DNA of 64,000 nucleotides from Metridium senile (lineage: Eukaryota; Cnidaria; Anthozoa; Actiniaria; Metridiidae): positions 10,856,605-10,920,604 of the forward strand of contig OX459103.1 of assembly GCA_949775045.1 (NCBI GenBank), written 5' to 3'. The position numbers and the translations under genes are program-made. Below are positions 53,432 to 64,000 of the stretch, piece after piece (position 1 is the first letter of the stretch; each line of letters begins with the position of its first letter). Below the pieces are notes generated by a model that did not search any database, had not been told where the DNA came from, and saw only the letters and a program-made list of their open reading frames with translations.

Positions 53432-54219
53432 TTTAAAAGATAGAGATTATATTCTAGTCTCATTACTATATTTTGTAATTATAGTATGAAATATGAAATG
53501 TGCTTTAGGTTAGGGATTTGTTGGCTTGTATCTTGCAGTTGAAGTTGTGCGAACAAGTGTTTCGATCGGGAGAATTGATCAATTACTCGAACAGTGGACC
53601 CCGTTGTGAGTTGAAATGTTTTTTTTTTATGAATTTTCGCATCTCTTTCAATTCTTATAAACAGTAAAGTTTGTAGAAAGATGAAGTATAAAATAAAAGC
53701 TTTCATTTGATACACATTTGCTATATCTAGTGATTTTTTAGTCATGAAAACATTGAAGTAAATTATCTGGCGAATCGATTCGAACGGTAGACGCCGTTAG
53801 GAGTTGAAATGTTTTTTTCATGACTTTTCCGAGCATTCATGACGCCAGTAAATTGAAACCGAAAAATCTTAATTTGTGTCAATTTCAACTTTTGTTGCTC
53901 TATTCAATGAAATAGGTTTACAGTCTCATTACTATATTTTTGTAGTTATAGTATAAAGTGCTTTAGGTTAGGGACTCGATTTGTTGAAGTTGAAGGTGTG
54001 CGAAGTGGTTCGATCGTTCTTTGCTAAATACTTAATTTACGTTGTTTATTTGTTTTATTCGATAAAAGATACACTTCCATTAGAGTGTTTATATATTATA
54101 TATTATTATTATCGATATATTACAGTTGATATATGTAGGAAAAACAGTGTGGGCGAAACGACTTTTTTTGGGCGAAACGACTTGGGCGAAACAGCATTTG
54201 GGCGAACTGACCCGGTACC
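53432..54219. mobile_element. ~790-bp insertion of unknown type (copy B only)
   Basis: Absent from copy A, where GAAGTTACTTAGTACCTAAT is continuous. It contains two copies of AGTCTCATTACTATATTTT with GTGCTTTAGGTTAGGGA (about 53456 and 53922) and ends with repeated GGGCGAAACGACTT words. No terminal inverted repeats or clear target duplication were found. Confidence 0.65.
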
Positions 54220-56022
54220 GTACCTAATACTAATTACTTGCAAAGTTTTAGGTTGTTCGATATACTCTAAGGGTATCAAAATGAAGTACTAAGCTGGTAA
54301 CTTTCGCTCTAGCTTTCATTATTAAATCAATATCTCAATCATTGATTAGACCAAAAAAAAAATATTATGAAATACTTAAAATGACATATTTGACGGTGTA
54401 TAAGTCTACCTTTCAATAACACAAGAAATTGACCTTCAAAAGTCAACCTCGACTTATACACTGGGTATAAAACTCAATGTATTGATTTTTCACATAATAT
54501 CAAAGCAAAACTATTTTTTTATCATTAAAAGTGATTGCTTTTGTTGGGAAAAGTATTTTCAAAAAGCGAAGTTTGCTAGATGTCCTAAATGAGACGTGTC
54601 TAAAAAAATTGAAGTATTGAAATTGATGTGTCTAGCTGAGTGTCTGACACTTGGTGTAAGCTTATGTGAATCCATGAGAACGCTTTAAAAATTGCATTTT
54701 CACTCCAATTGGTCTGTGGCAAATGACTTACTCGTACCCAGGGCCTCACGCGCGTTTATAAAATTTTGGGAAGGAGGGAGGGGTGTGCTGTGGTTTTTCG
54801 CGCAATTTTATGGCAAGCCGTTCACAAAACTACAACAAAATATTGTTCATTTCTGAACAAAATAATAGCTATCAAAATGTCAAAATGGTCTGAACAACTC
54901 ATAAATATGTTTTATTAATAACTGGTTGCTGGAATAGGGAAATAAATTCAAAAATCACACACAAATATCATTTTGAGTTTAATATAATGTCAACAACGGC
55001 GAGGTTTTGGTCGAAGTGTTTGAAACACAGATAACTTTTACAACTTCAAATTAATGTTTGAAATTTCCTAACCATACTTGCATGGTATAGGCTATGTATT
55101 TTTAAGGTTGAAACCCCTGGAAAAATACTATGAAGATTTCTCGGTGAGGCTTAAATAAGTAAGAGCGAAAAATGGCTGCCGTTTCGACAACAACAGTGTC
55201 GTGACATTTTCAAGTTTTTGCAAAGTTTTATTTATCTCTACAGAAAATTAATTCAACCATGATACAATCTAGCTTTTTTGAGTATTACAGTAGTCTTTTT
55301 ACCTCAATAGCTGGAGATTAAGCAATCTTTTTGTGCAAATCGGCTGTTGAATATCAAGCCTTCGCCTTTGAAAAATGCCTGTCTTCAATCCACTATGTCG
55401 AAGTGTTTGCAGAAACTGCTACTCCAATGACGATGACAATACCATCATTTTGAAGCTTGTACTCTTGTCCATGGTATAGCATAATAGAAAATTAGGAAAG
55501 TTAATTTTGAAAACAAAATTAATCATTTTCGTCATTCTTTTGACACAAAAATAAGCCATAAAATCCACATAAAGAAGTATTCTTAACCGTAAAAAAGTTG
55601 CTCTACTCTAAAAGTACTTCAAATGTTTGTAGCTTGGTGTTTTTGTTATATTATGCAATAGTATTTGAACATTTTATTCAGTAGGAGAACACAATAATAA
55701 TTTCACACTTTGCCAAACAATTATTAAAAAATATAATGGCCAGCTCTTCAGATTCAGCATATATGCCACAAAAATATGTCACAAAAGGCCTTCCATATTC
55801 AACAGCAATTTTATTATACAGGTTGAAACATGTCAATCAAAAAAATTTTTGATGTTAAAAATCATATTACACAGCATTCTTACTTCCACCAAACAGTTTA
55901 CAGACATTCATTTTTGTGCTTATCTTTATCTATAGATTCTAAATTTAGATATTACTTTAAAAATACCAAGACGATCAATGTCGTTTATCACGTGACACCT
56001 GTCACTACATCACATGACATTA

Positions 56023-56802
56023 GGGGTGGACCATTAGAAGTTGGGGGAGGGGGGTGGCAATTCCCAAAATAAAAAACGTGCAAGGCCAATGGGCCCCCCA
56101 AAAAAATCCTGCACAGAGCCAAGCTAAAAAAAAAAAACGTGCAGAACCTTGAGGGGTAGCGAATGCTAAAATTTTAAAATCCGAGCCTGAGATTCTAGAA
56201 ATATATCAGCTCATGCATTTATTGTATTTAAAAATTCTAGACTCCGAGACATCAAAAGCACGAAAATCCGAGACTTCCGGGGAGACTTTAAAACATCAAA
56301 AACACAAAAATCCGAGACTTTGAGACATCAAAAACACGAAAATCCGAGACTTTGAGGCATCAAAAACATGAAAATCCGAGATTTTGAGGCATCAAAAACA
56401 CGGAAATCCCAGACTTTGAGGCATCAAAAACACAAAAATCCGAGACTTACGCTCTTTGTATCAGTATACAAAATATAACAAAACAAAATCGACCTCGGTG
56501 TGTTTTCCCGACAAAAAGTGAACAAATCGCCCGAAAGTAAAAAAAAATCGTTCCGAAGTATCTGCGCGTTGTACCGGACTAATAAATAAAACGGAAAAAC
56601 GAACTTTTCAAAAGTTTAACCAAAACACAAACAGTTGTTTTCGCTTTGAATTTCAGAGAACAAAATTCTGTAAAAAAAACCGTGCAAGATCTCTCTGGTC
56701 GAAAAAAAAATCTTGCACAACCCGTGCGGCGAAAAAAAATAACCTACACAAAAATATTGCCACCCCCCCCCCCCCCCCCCCCAACTTCTAATGGTCCACC
56801 CC
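56023..56802. mobile_element. 780-bp GGGGTGGACCAT element, TTA duplication with empty site
   Basis: GGGGTGGACCATTAGAAGTT at the left and AACTTCTAATGGTCCACCCC at the right, TTA on both sides (56020-56022, 56803-56805). Copy A at about 36216 reads CATGACATTACGAGACAG with one TTA, the empty site. Inside, a 30-odd-bp unit with AAAATCCGAGACTTTGAG and CATCAAAAACAC is repeated several times (about 56190-56450), and a poly-C run precedes the right end. Confidence 0.9.
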
Positions 56803-56933
56803 TTACGAGATAGAGTTTACTATGTTTGGCTCTAAAACACGGCTATTTTACATCAATAACTTACATTAAATAAGAAAAATTATATCTAAATATGGAAATA
56901 ATAAAATAATGTTGATTCGTGTTTATAACTTAA

Positions 56934-58867
56934 GGTGGCTCGACTGAGTATTTTTGAAGGGCCACCGTCGCTGTTTGGTCGCAAAGTACGTCGCGCGTAG
57001 AAAAATAATTTCAAATTATTTTGCATGGCGAGTTCAGGCATAGACTGAAGTTTGTTCTAATGTTTCAAATATTGCAATCGGAACTAGCAATAATTTTTTA
57101 TGATAGAAAAGTAGTTTTGACAAATACGACAATTTTAGGCGAAATAGAGTTTTCTATAAAACCGCATTGATTGTTTCACAAACTTCAGATCAAGGTCTTC
57201 GTCGTTGCTGGAAATAAAAGATTTATATGGAGGCATTTTTGAATAAAACGCTTTTAAACATTTACACAACAAATAAATTAAATTAATCAAGCATCCATTT
57301 CACTTGATCAAAAACATCCCTACAAAAGCTTAGAAAAAGTTGCTTTTGGTCTCATTTGGTCAACAAATGTCTTAGTTATCCGTCTGGCGAACATGAACGA
57401 AATCACTTCAGGCTATTAGGACATACATGATTTTTCGTTTGGTGAGATATAACTGCGCTTTTTCTTCTTTTGTCTAATATTGCACACATTTTTACAAAAT
57501 ATTTCAAAACTTAAAATTTCCTTGATGAATTTTTTTCTTACCGCAGCATTGGCTTTTTGAAATAGTTACTCATCGATCTCTGCAGTTTTATGACCATTGA
57601 TAGATTGGAAGATATCGAAAATAATTTTCAAAATAGGTAAACGTTTCGACCGCTTACTCAAGACTCGAATTGTTTTGGTTGTCCGAGATCGCTATTGTCT
57701 ATATTTTTTTACTCAAGTTGTGAATTCCGATATGCATTGTCACCTCACAAACAACACTTGACTGCTGTTCGTTAGCCGAGCAGCTCCGAATGTGATCGTT
57801 TGAATATTAGATTATATTGACAAAGGACGGTTACGATGGGTGCTTGTAACGCAATTCCAGCTGATATGCAGTACTTCGAATAACATGCCTCTAACTAAAC
57901 TTGATAAAAAGCGAAAAATCACAGGGCGCAATGATTCGAAGTACAGCATATCAGCTGGAATTGCGTTACCGTCCTTTATCATTATAATATCATATTCAAA
58001 CGATCACATTCGGAGCAGCTCGGCTATAAACGAACGGTAGTCAAGTGTTGTTTGTGAGGTGACAATGCATATCGGAATTCACAACTTGAGTACAAAATAT
58101 AGACAATAGCGATCTCGGACAACCAAAACAATTCGAGCCTTGAGTAAGCGGTCGAAAAATTTACCTATTTTGAAAATTATTTTCGATATCTTCCAATCTA
58201 TCAATGGTCATAAAACTGCAGAGATCGATGAGTAACTATTTCAAAAAGCCAATGCTGCGGTAAGAAAAAAATTCATCAAGGAAATTTTAAGTTTTGAAAT
58301 ATTTTGTAAAAATGTGTGCAATATTAGACAAAAGAAGAAAAAGCGCAGTTATATCTCACCAAACGAAAAATCATGTATGTCCTAATAGCCTGAAGTGATT
58401 TCGTTCATGTTCGCCAGACGGATAACTAAGACAATTGTTGACCAAATGAGACCAAAAGCAACTTTTTTTGAGCTTTTGTAGGGATGTTTTTGATCAAGCG
58501 AAATGGATGCTTGATTAATTTAATTTATTTGTTGTGTAAATGTTTAAAAGCGTTTTATTCAAAAATGCCTCCATATAAATCTTTTATTTTCAGCAACGAC
58601 GAAGACCTTGATCTGAAGTTTGTGAAACAATCAATGCGGTTTTATAGAAAACTCTATTTCGCCTAAAATTGTCGTATTTGTCAAAACTACTTTTCTATCA
58701 TAAAAAAATATTGCTAATTCCGATTGCAATATTTGAAACATTAGAACAAACTTCAGTCTATGCCTGAACTCGCCATGCAAAATAATTTGAAATTATTTTT
58801 CTACGCGCGACGTACTTTGCGATCAAACAGCGACGGTGGCCCTTCAAAAATACTCAGTCGAGCCACC
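56934..58867. mobile_element. 1.93-kb fold-back transposon, TTAA duplication with empty site
   Basis: Two arms of about 900 bp, nearly perfect inverted copies, around a centre of about 100 bp (near 57850-57960). The ends are GGTGGCTCGACTGAGTATTT and the inverse AAATACTCAGTCGAGCCACC. TTAA flanks it (56930-56933, 58868-58871). Copy A at about 36340-36352 reads TTATAACTTAAGTATTTG with a single TTAA. TTAA targeting is the habit of piggyBac and Kolobok transposons. No transposase gene is present. Confidence 0.92.
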
Positions 58868-59709
58868 TTAAGTATTTGTAGCAATTTTAGATCCAGCTTA
58901 GAAGTTTTGAATCGGACAAGTGCAGTATTAAACTCCCGGAGTAAATATCATTGCACTATAACACTACGTACACGATGAATTCTGAGCGGAATATTGTCCA
59001 AAAATACAAACATGCGAATCGATTACATTCTATATAATGTGTTATGTTATAATAACAGTTTAGTGGTATAAAAAAAAAACTAGAAAGCGAAACAGTTGAC
59101 TTTTTGAACAAACATGTAAAGTTTTGAAACAACATATCCAACTTTAAACATTGACCAGCTTTCCCCCACGGTATACCGACCAAAACCTCCGGGAATCTGG
59201 TTACTAAAAGTTATCTTTATCTATAACATGTTATTAGTTTATATTGGTGAATAAGATTCATGTATGTGTTATATAATGTACGACTCTAATCACTTACGGA
59301 TTGGCTTTGACTAAAGCATTCAACCTCCCAGTCACATCTGTAGTGTCTTTGCCATTCGTTTTTGGACAAATTAACGCACTAGTTAATGTAGTAATAGTAA
59401 TATAATGCAGCAGTAGAAAGGCTAATCTAACATGGAAAGAATTCATCTTGGTTTTATCACAAGGAACCACACTCGAATACAACCTTGTGACTTCTCTTCC
59501 GCCTTCAATGGAACCCAGCTGATCGCCGTCTAATATGACACAGAAAGCCCAATCAATTGCAGAACTCATCCACAAATCAACTAGTCGATAATCAAATAAA
59601 AATATGGGAAGTGCATGTAGTCAAACCGTTGAATAGCTGTATAAAATTAAGTTAGATATTTACTAGAAAAATTAAATTAAAACTTAGTAAAGAAACCCAC
59701 ACCATAACA

Positions 59710-59815
<106 letters not shown>

Positions 59816-61186
59816 ATATGTATAATTCAATAAAATAGACCAAAATATTTTTTTTGTTCTATGTATTTTAATGTCACGCGAAAAATGTTTGGAACAAAAG
59901 TTGTTATTCCCAGAGGTTTTGAATTGGGTCGAAACGTACAGGAGGTAAAAATAGAGGTAGGACGGAGAATCAAAATATAAAGGGAGGAGGGAGAAGGTCG
60001 ATTTTACCTAATTAATAGGCCCTTTGCAAGACTTGGTCACGTGTCTAGATACCGCATAGGGATGGGATTTTGGAATGCGAAGATGTCTGATCTCGCGGGG
60101 TAAAAAAAATTACAACACGAGAAACAAAACACTTCATCTTTGGAGATTTATTCTTTAGTTTGAATTTTCAATTCAATCTTATACTATTCTTCCTCTATAA
60201 ACCTGTCGTCCGTCTTACCTCTTTTGAAATGTTGTTTTTGACATGAAAAGTTTATTTTTTTATGGTTTTCTTTTCCTCTTCTTTTGTGAACATCACGCAA
60301 GATAGCGACTTTTCAAAGTTAGTATTCGGGGTAACTTTTAGTTTTTCCCCGTTTCAAGACTTCTTGGTACTTGAAATTTCATGAGTATATAGTATATCTA
60401 GTAAAATATAGTATTATTTTTCGATGTTTTTTTCTGTGACATAAAGAGAATGGACGAATGAAACACGTGACCATGTCCTGCAGATCGAGGGCCTATTATT
60501 GAACTATAAGGGTCTTATTGGCCTGATTGTAATATTATTTGGGTCAATTTTATGCGAACAGCTTATCTCTGAAATGTACGTTTGCACTCTCATGAAAAAG
60601 CCTCAATAGCTTATATCTATAAATAACAAAGAAAATCAGGGAGTAGGGAGAAATGTTAAAAAAATAGTGAAGAGGGAGAAGAATAGTACAAAATTTGGGA
60701 GGAAGGATATTTTAATCCCTGTTCCTCTCCCCTCTAGCAACGTGGTAGCCGTTTTGGGAAGACAGGCCAGTATGTAAATGAGCAAGTAGACGCGTACGAA
60801 AGAGGTTGCATTGGTTTGAGTATAGTAAAAGCCTTAATTTTACAGACGCAAATTCGGGTTTTTTAACAATTTTGTCCAAACACTTTTCGACGATTTAATT
60901 CGAAGGTAATATCAATAAATATAGCATTTTCGCTTCTTTGTTTCCATACTAATTTTAAGATATATAATAATTATAAAAGTGTCGAGACACTTGATCTTAC
61001 TGCTCATAAACATAATAATACATGCAATAGAAAAACGTGGATAATCATGATCGGTGCATGCTAAACCAACAAGCATGCAATGCTAGTTTAAAGCTTTTTC
61101 AATAGTTAAATATCCACGCCATTCTGTTGTATTATGTTGTAGCAATATAATTAAATAGTAAGGTTCTACTCTGTACCCATTTGTAC

Positions 61187-64000
61187 ATACAGCCAAGTAA
61201 CAAATAACAGACAAAAGAACGAAAGGTTATTATTAGTAATACCATGATCACCTCGGTTTCCATTGTTTTAAGAGAGACGTTATATCGCTAACATCCCTCT
61301 CCATGAATAGGAATGAGGGAAAATTAGAACTAATCTTCCCTCATTACTATGTATGAGGGAAAATTAGTTCTAATTTTCCCTCATTACTATTCATGAGGTA
61401 CATAGTTCCTCATATATTACAATCACTGGGACTATCGTCGAAACACGCTGTTTCGGAAATTCATTTGATTTGTTATGGGGCCATACTTGATATCGCTGCA
61501 CACTCCTACGCGTGTGGGAGACATTTTTGTGATTGCGCATGTGTATAAAACTGACATTGAGAATCAAAAAAATCAAATTATCAAGTTTAAAGTAACAAGG
61601 TGTTTATTTTATAATAGACCTTACACCATACACCACAATATTATCTTTCTTGATTTATTTATGAAAATTTATATTAAATTCGACATTGTTTAATGTCGCT
61701 CCGTGAAGAATCCCTACCAAACTAAATCCCATGCTCGTTTATTTCCTCGGTGATCATGGTATTACAAACTAATACCATGGCACTGAGGGATATAAGTGAT
61801 TAAATGTCCCCGAAGCAGAGGGAAGTTTAGTGGAAGTCCCGAGGCCGCAGGGGAAATTTAGAAGACAAAGAAATCCTTTGTCTTTTACTAAATTTCCCTC
61901 TATTTAATTTATGCAAGGGAAATTTAGTAAAAGACAAAGCATTTCTTTGTCTTCTAAATTTCCCTCATGTTGTATGCATGAGGAAAATTTAGGAGACTAT
62001 CCCCCAATGGTCCCTCATCATAACAATAATCGAGACCATTCCTGGATCGCTTCGACCCAGTTGGAAATTTTTAACATAAAGGACCCTTTATTATAAGTAA
62101 TACCATGGCTCGATGGAAATTAGTGATCTCAGTAAGAACGGACCACTCGGTCCGGGATCCAAAAAACGATTTCCCTTATATTTCTACCATCCAAAGTACT
62201 ATCTATCCTTATTACAAAACTGGACTTAGAATTGTTCTAAATGAAATATTTCGGCCGCTAGGCGAATTTTCGTACATCGACCCAAAAACCGCCGAAGGAC
62301 ACTGATTTTCAAGTTCGCCTACTTTCAAAGTCCGTTTTCTCGGCTTTTTCTTGAAATGAAAACTTATTTTTGGGGTCTAAACTATGGTTTGATGTCTCGT
62401 CTGACTAGAAAAAGCAAAATATTTCTTTAGGATGTACAAATTACGAAAAGTTATTTAAATTTATCGAGACTACTTTATGCGTGACACGAAAAGCAAAGAT
62501 TAACGGGTCTAGAAAATTGCAAATTTCTCAAAAGTGCAACCTATCCCCGATATAAACAGCATTCTACCTTGAGATGAGATGCTATTTAGTAGTTCTGTGC
62601 AATAAAATTTGTGGCACATTTCGTTTTAAAGAATTTGACAAAGCCCAAACTTGTACATTTTTACAGATATTTCCTTGCGTGACACGACTTTAACCGTTGA
62701 GTCTAGACAACGTCAATCCTTATAAAAATAACAAATAACAAATAATAGCTACAAGTTTATATTCAGGTGTCACTATCATAATTAGATATTTTAGCTCCAT
62801 TAAAATTTTACCATAATAATGTTTTTTTTTAATAAAAATTTTGCATAATTATATGCCGAAGTCAAGTTGTCTAACAACATTCACATTTAAACTAAGTTTT
62901 ATATTTAGAAAATCCTCGTCTATTAATCTTGAAACATTATTCTCATACTAAGTTGGATAAAACCTGGATGGCTTTTAAATCTTTTATTTATTTTATTTAT
63001 TCATTTTTCTTTCTTTAAAAAAAAAAAAAGTAGTGCCATCCACATCCGATGTCGTCTAAAACTCCACACGAGCCAGAACAAGAGTGAACACGAGTGAAAA
63101 AAATAAAAGAAGATAATAAAGAAAAAATGAAAGAAAAAAAAAAGAGAAATGGAATGAGAAAATAATGGAATTGAAAAAAAGTGACGAAAAAACCCTCGAA
63201 AATAAGCCAAATAGGCAAGAAAAATAGGCAAGAATGTATCAAATGTATGCAAATGCACATTAAAAAGTATAATATAATGTCTAGCCTGTGAACGGCTCAA
63301 TGGGATTGAGAAGGTAGGGGGGCCTTTCCCCTTCCTTTCCTATCCCCTTCCCAATCCCCTCGAACCGTTCACAGGCTATATAATGTCAATATAATGCATT
63401 GGAAATTGAACTGGATTGTAATTAACTATATAAAGTTTGAGATCACAATGTTTCCATAAAGTATAGATAAACGTGTTACGCCTATATTTTAAAATAATCC
63501 ATGGGATTGAACAAGAACACATGACATAATGGTAATATGTCACACCATGCACCTGATTTGTCTTATATCACAGCCAAAGCCGGATTTTGATTGTTTTGCT
63601 ATTTGATAGTTATATACGTTAAGGTGATTGGCTACTTTTGAGCGTCTTTTGGAGTTTAACATTATTTCTAAAAGTAGCCAGTCACCTTAAACATTTGTTA
63701 AACATTGTGATTTCAAATCTTATATAGTTCATTACATGTAATCCAGTTCAATTTTTGATGCATTATATATATTAACATTATATTGTATATTTTACTGAAC
63801 GTCCATTTGCATGGAGTGCCGTAATTGTGAAACGATAAATTTTGATTATGAATTCATTAGAATCATATTATTTCTTCTTTTTATTTCTGTTTATTAAACT
63901 AATTCTATGTTTCAAATATTTTAGTAATACCACTTGCTTTGATAGATTCATGTCTAGTTGGACCTATTTTTTTCGTTATTTATTTTTTCTTTTCTATTTG
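61187..64000. other. Repeat-rich end of window, no gene found
   Basis: Holds the inverse partner of 40490-40590 (61230-61325), palindromic patches with TTAGTTCTAATTTTCCCTCA (61325-61385) and GACAAAGAAATCCTTTGTC (61850-61970), unremarkable AT-rich sequence (62100-63270), a small palindrome GCCTGTGAACGGCTCAATGG (63282-63385), and an inverted pair (63380-63465 and 63700-63790) enclosing a tiny TTAA element. The short frame at 62105-62305 shows no family resemblance. Confidence 0.55.
63623..63686. mobile_element. 64-bp palindrome flanked by TTAA
   Basis: GGTGATTGGCTACTTTTGAG at the left and TAAAAGTAGCCAGTCACC at the right, TTAA on both sides (63619-63622, 63687-63690). The same GGTGR start and TTAA target as the large element at 56934 suggest a very short relative. 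There is no empty site to prove insertion. Confidence 0.6.

Larger units (their letters stand above)
52461..59297. other. Intron 1 of receptor copy B
   Basis: A 6.8-kb intron, nearly identical to the 3.9-kb intron 1 of copy A apart from four insertions listed separately and two deletions. No gene was found. Confidence 0.7.
41828..59446 (-). pseudogene. M6P receptor tandem copy B: exons 1-4 open, exon 5 broken, tail exon not found
   Basis: Minus-strand exons match copy A: 59298-59446, 52303-52460 (three bases shorter, in frame), 44673-44782, 43562-43710 and a damaged 41828-41947. Exons 1-4 are open with good splice sites and keep Gln, Arg and Tyr of the sugar site. Exon 5 has one extra base (GTTTGGGG for GTTGGGG), giving an early stop, and an 8-base loss near its end (GGAAGCT for GGAGGTTTACAAGCT). 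No counterpart of the DxxLL tail exon appears between 37.1 and 41.8 kb. Exons 1-2 are almost identical to copy A, but exons 3-4 differ at roughly a quarter or more of residues, so the two halves have different histories. Alone it would yield a receptor without a proper membrane span. Splicing of exon 4 of this copy to exon 5 of copy A would be in phase. Confidence 0.82.

Noticed and set aside
62105..62305. 66-codon open frame starting MARWKLVISV
   Set aside because: Begins inside repeated TAATACCATGGCTC-like sequence and shows no known motif.

Overview
This is AT-rich, intron-rich animal DNA. Four metazoan genes can be assembled exon by exon, and much of the rest is palindromic DNA transposons. 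The gene set (REV1, LRRC23, a matrix metalloproteinase, a cation-dependent mannose-6-phosphate receptor) and the style of the miniature transposons suggest a cnidarian, probably an anthozoan. That placement is inference; no species is named.

Layout. Positions 1-5326 (minus strand) hold the 5' part of REV1 (translesion polymerase): BRCT exons, a long low-complexity linker exon and the start of the polymerase domain. It shares a 187-bp divergent promoter, containing an RFX X-box-like site, with a complete eleven-exon LRRC23 (radial-spoke LRR protein, plus strand, 5514-12716). Positions 14635-17124 (minus) hold a secreted matrix metalloproteinase with signal peptide, cysteine switch, a furin-type RVRR site and a zinc site. 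Its 3' end is not resolved. Positions 17.1-22.2 kb are gene-poor and full of fold-back elements. Positions 22222-36941 (minus) hold a complete six-exon M6P receptor (255 aa) ending in a DxxLL sorting signal. Positions 41828-59446 (minus) hold a second tandem copy of exons 1-5 whose exon 5 is frameshifted and which has no visible tail exon. Positions 61.2-64 kb hold only repeats.

The most unusual object is a 4.83-kb DNA transposon (27043-31871) in an intron of the intact receptor gene. It has a 6-bp target-site duplication (GTTACA), long internal inverted repeats, and two convergent genes. One is an IS3-like DDE integrase/transposase broken by one frameshift. The other is an apparently intact 425-aa alpha-kinase with its catalytic lysine, DxQ motif and zinc-site residues in place. 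A cellular-type alpha-kinase as transposon cargo is the best candidate here for an undescribed system.

A second theme is minisatellites that carry splice junctions. In LRRC23 an intron 3' end with its acceptor and the first exon bases is repeated about 11 times. In both receptor copies the exon-4 end with its donor is repeated into the intron. A third theme is that the two receptor copies serve as mutual empty sites, giving directly readable target-site duplications for several mobile elements: TTA and TTAA transposons and a solo LTR with 5-bp CATAG.
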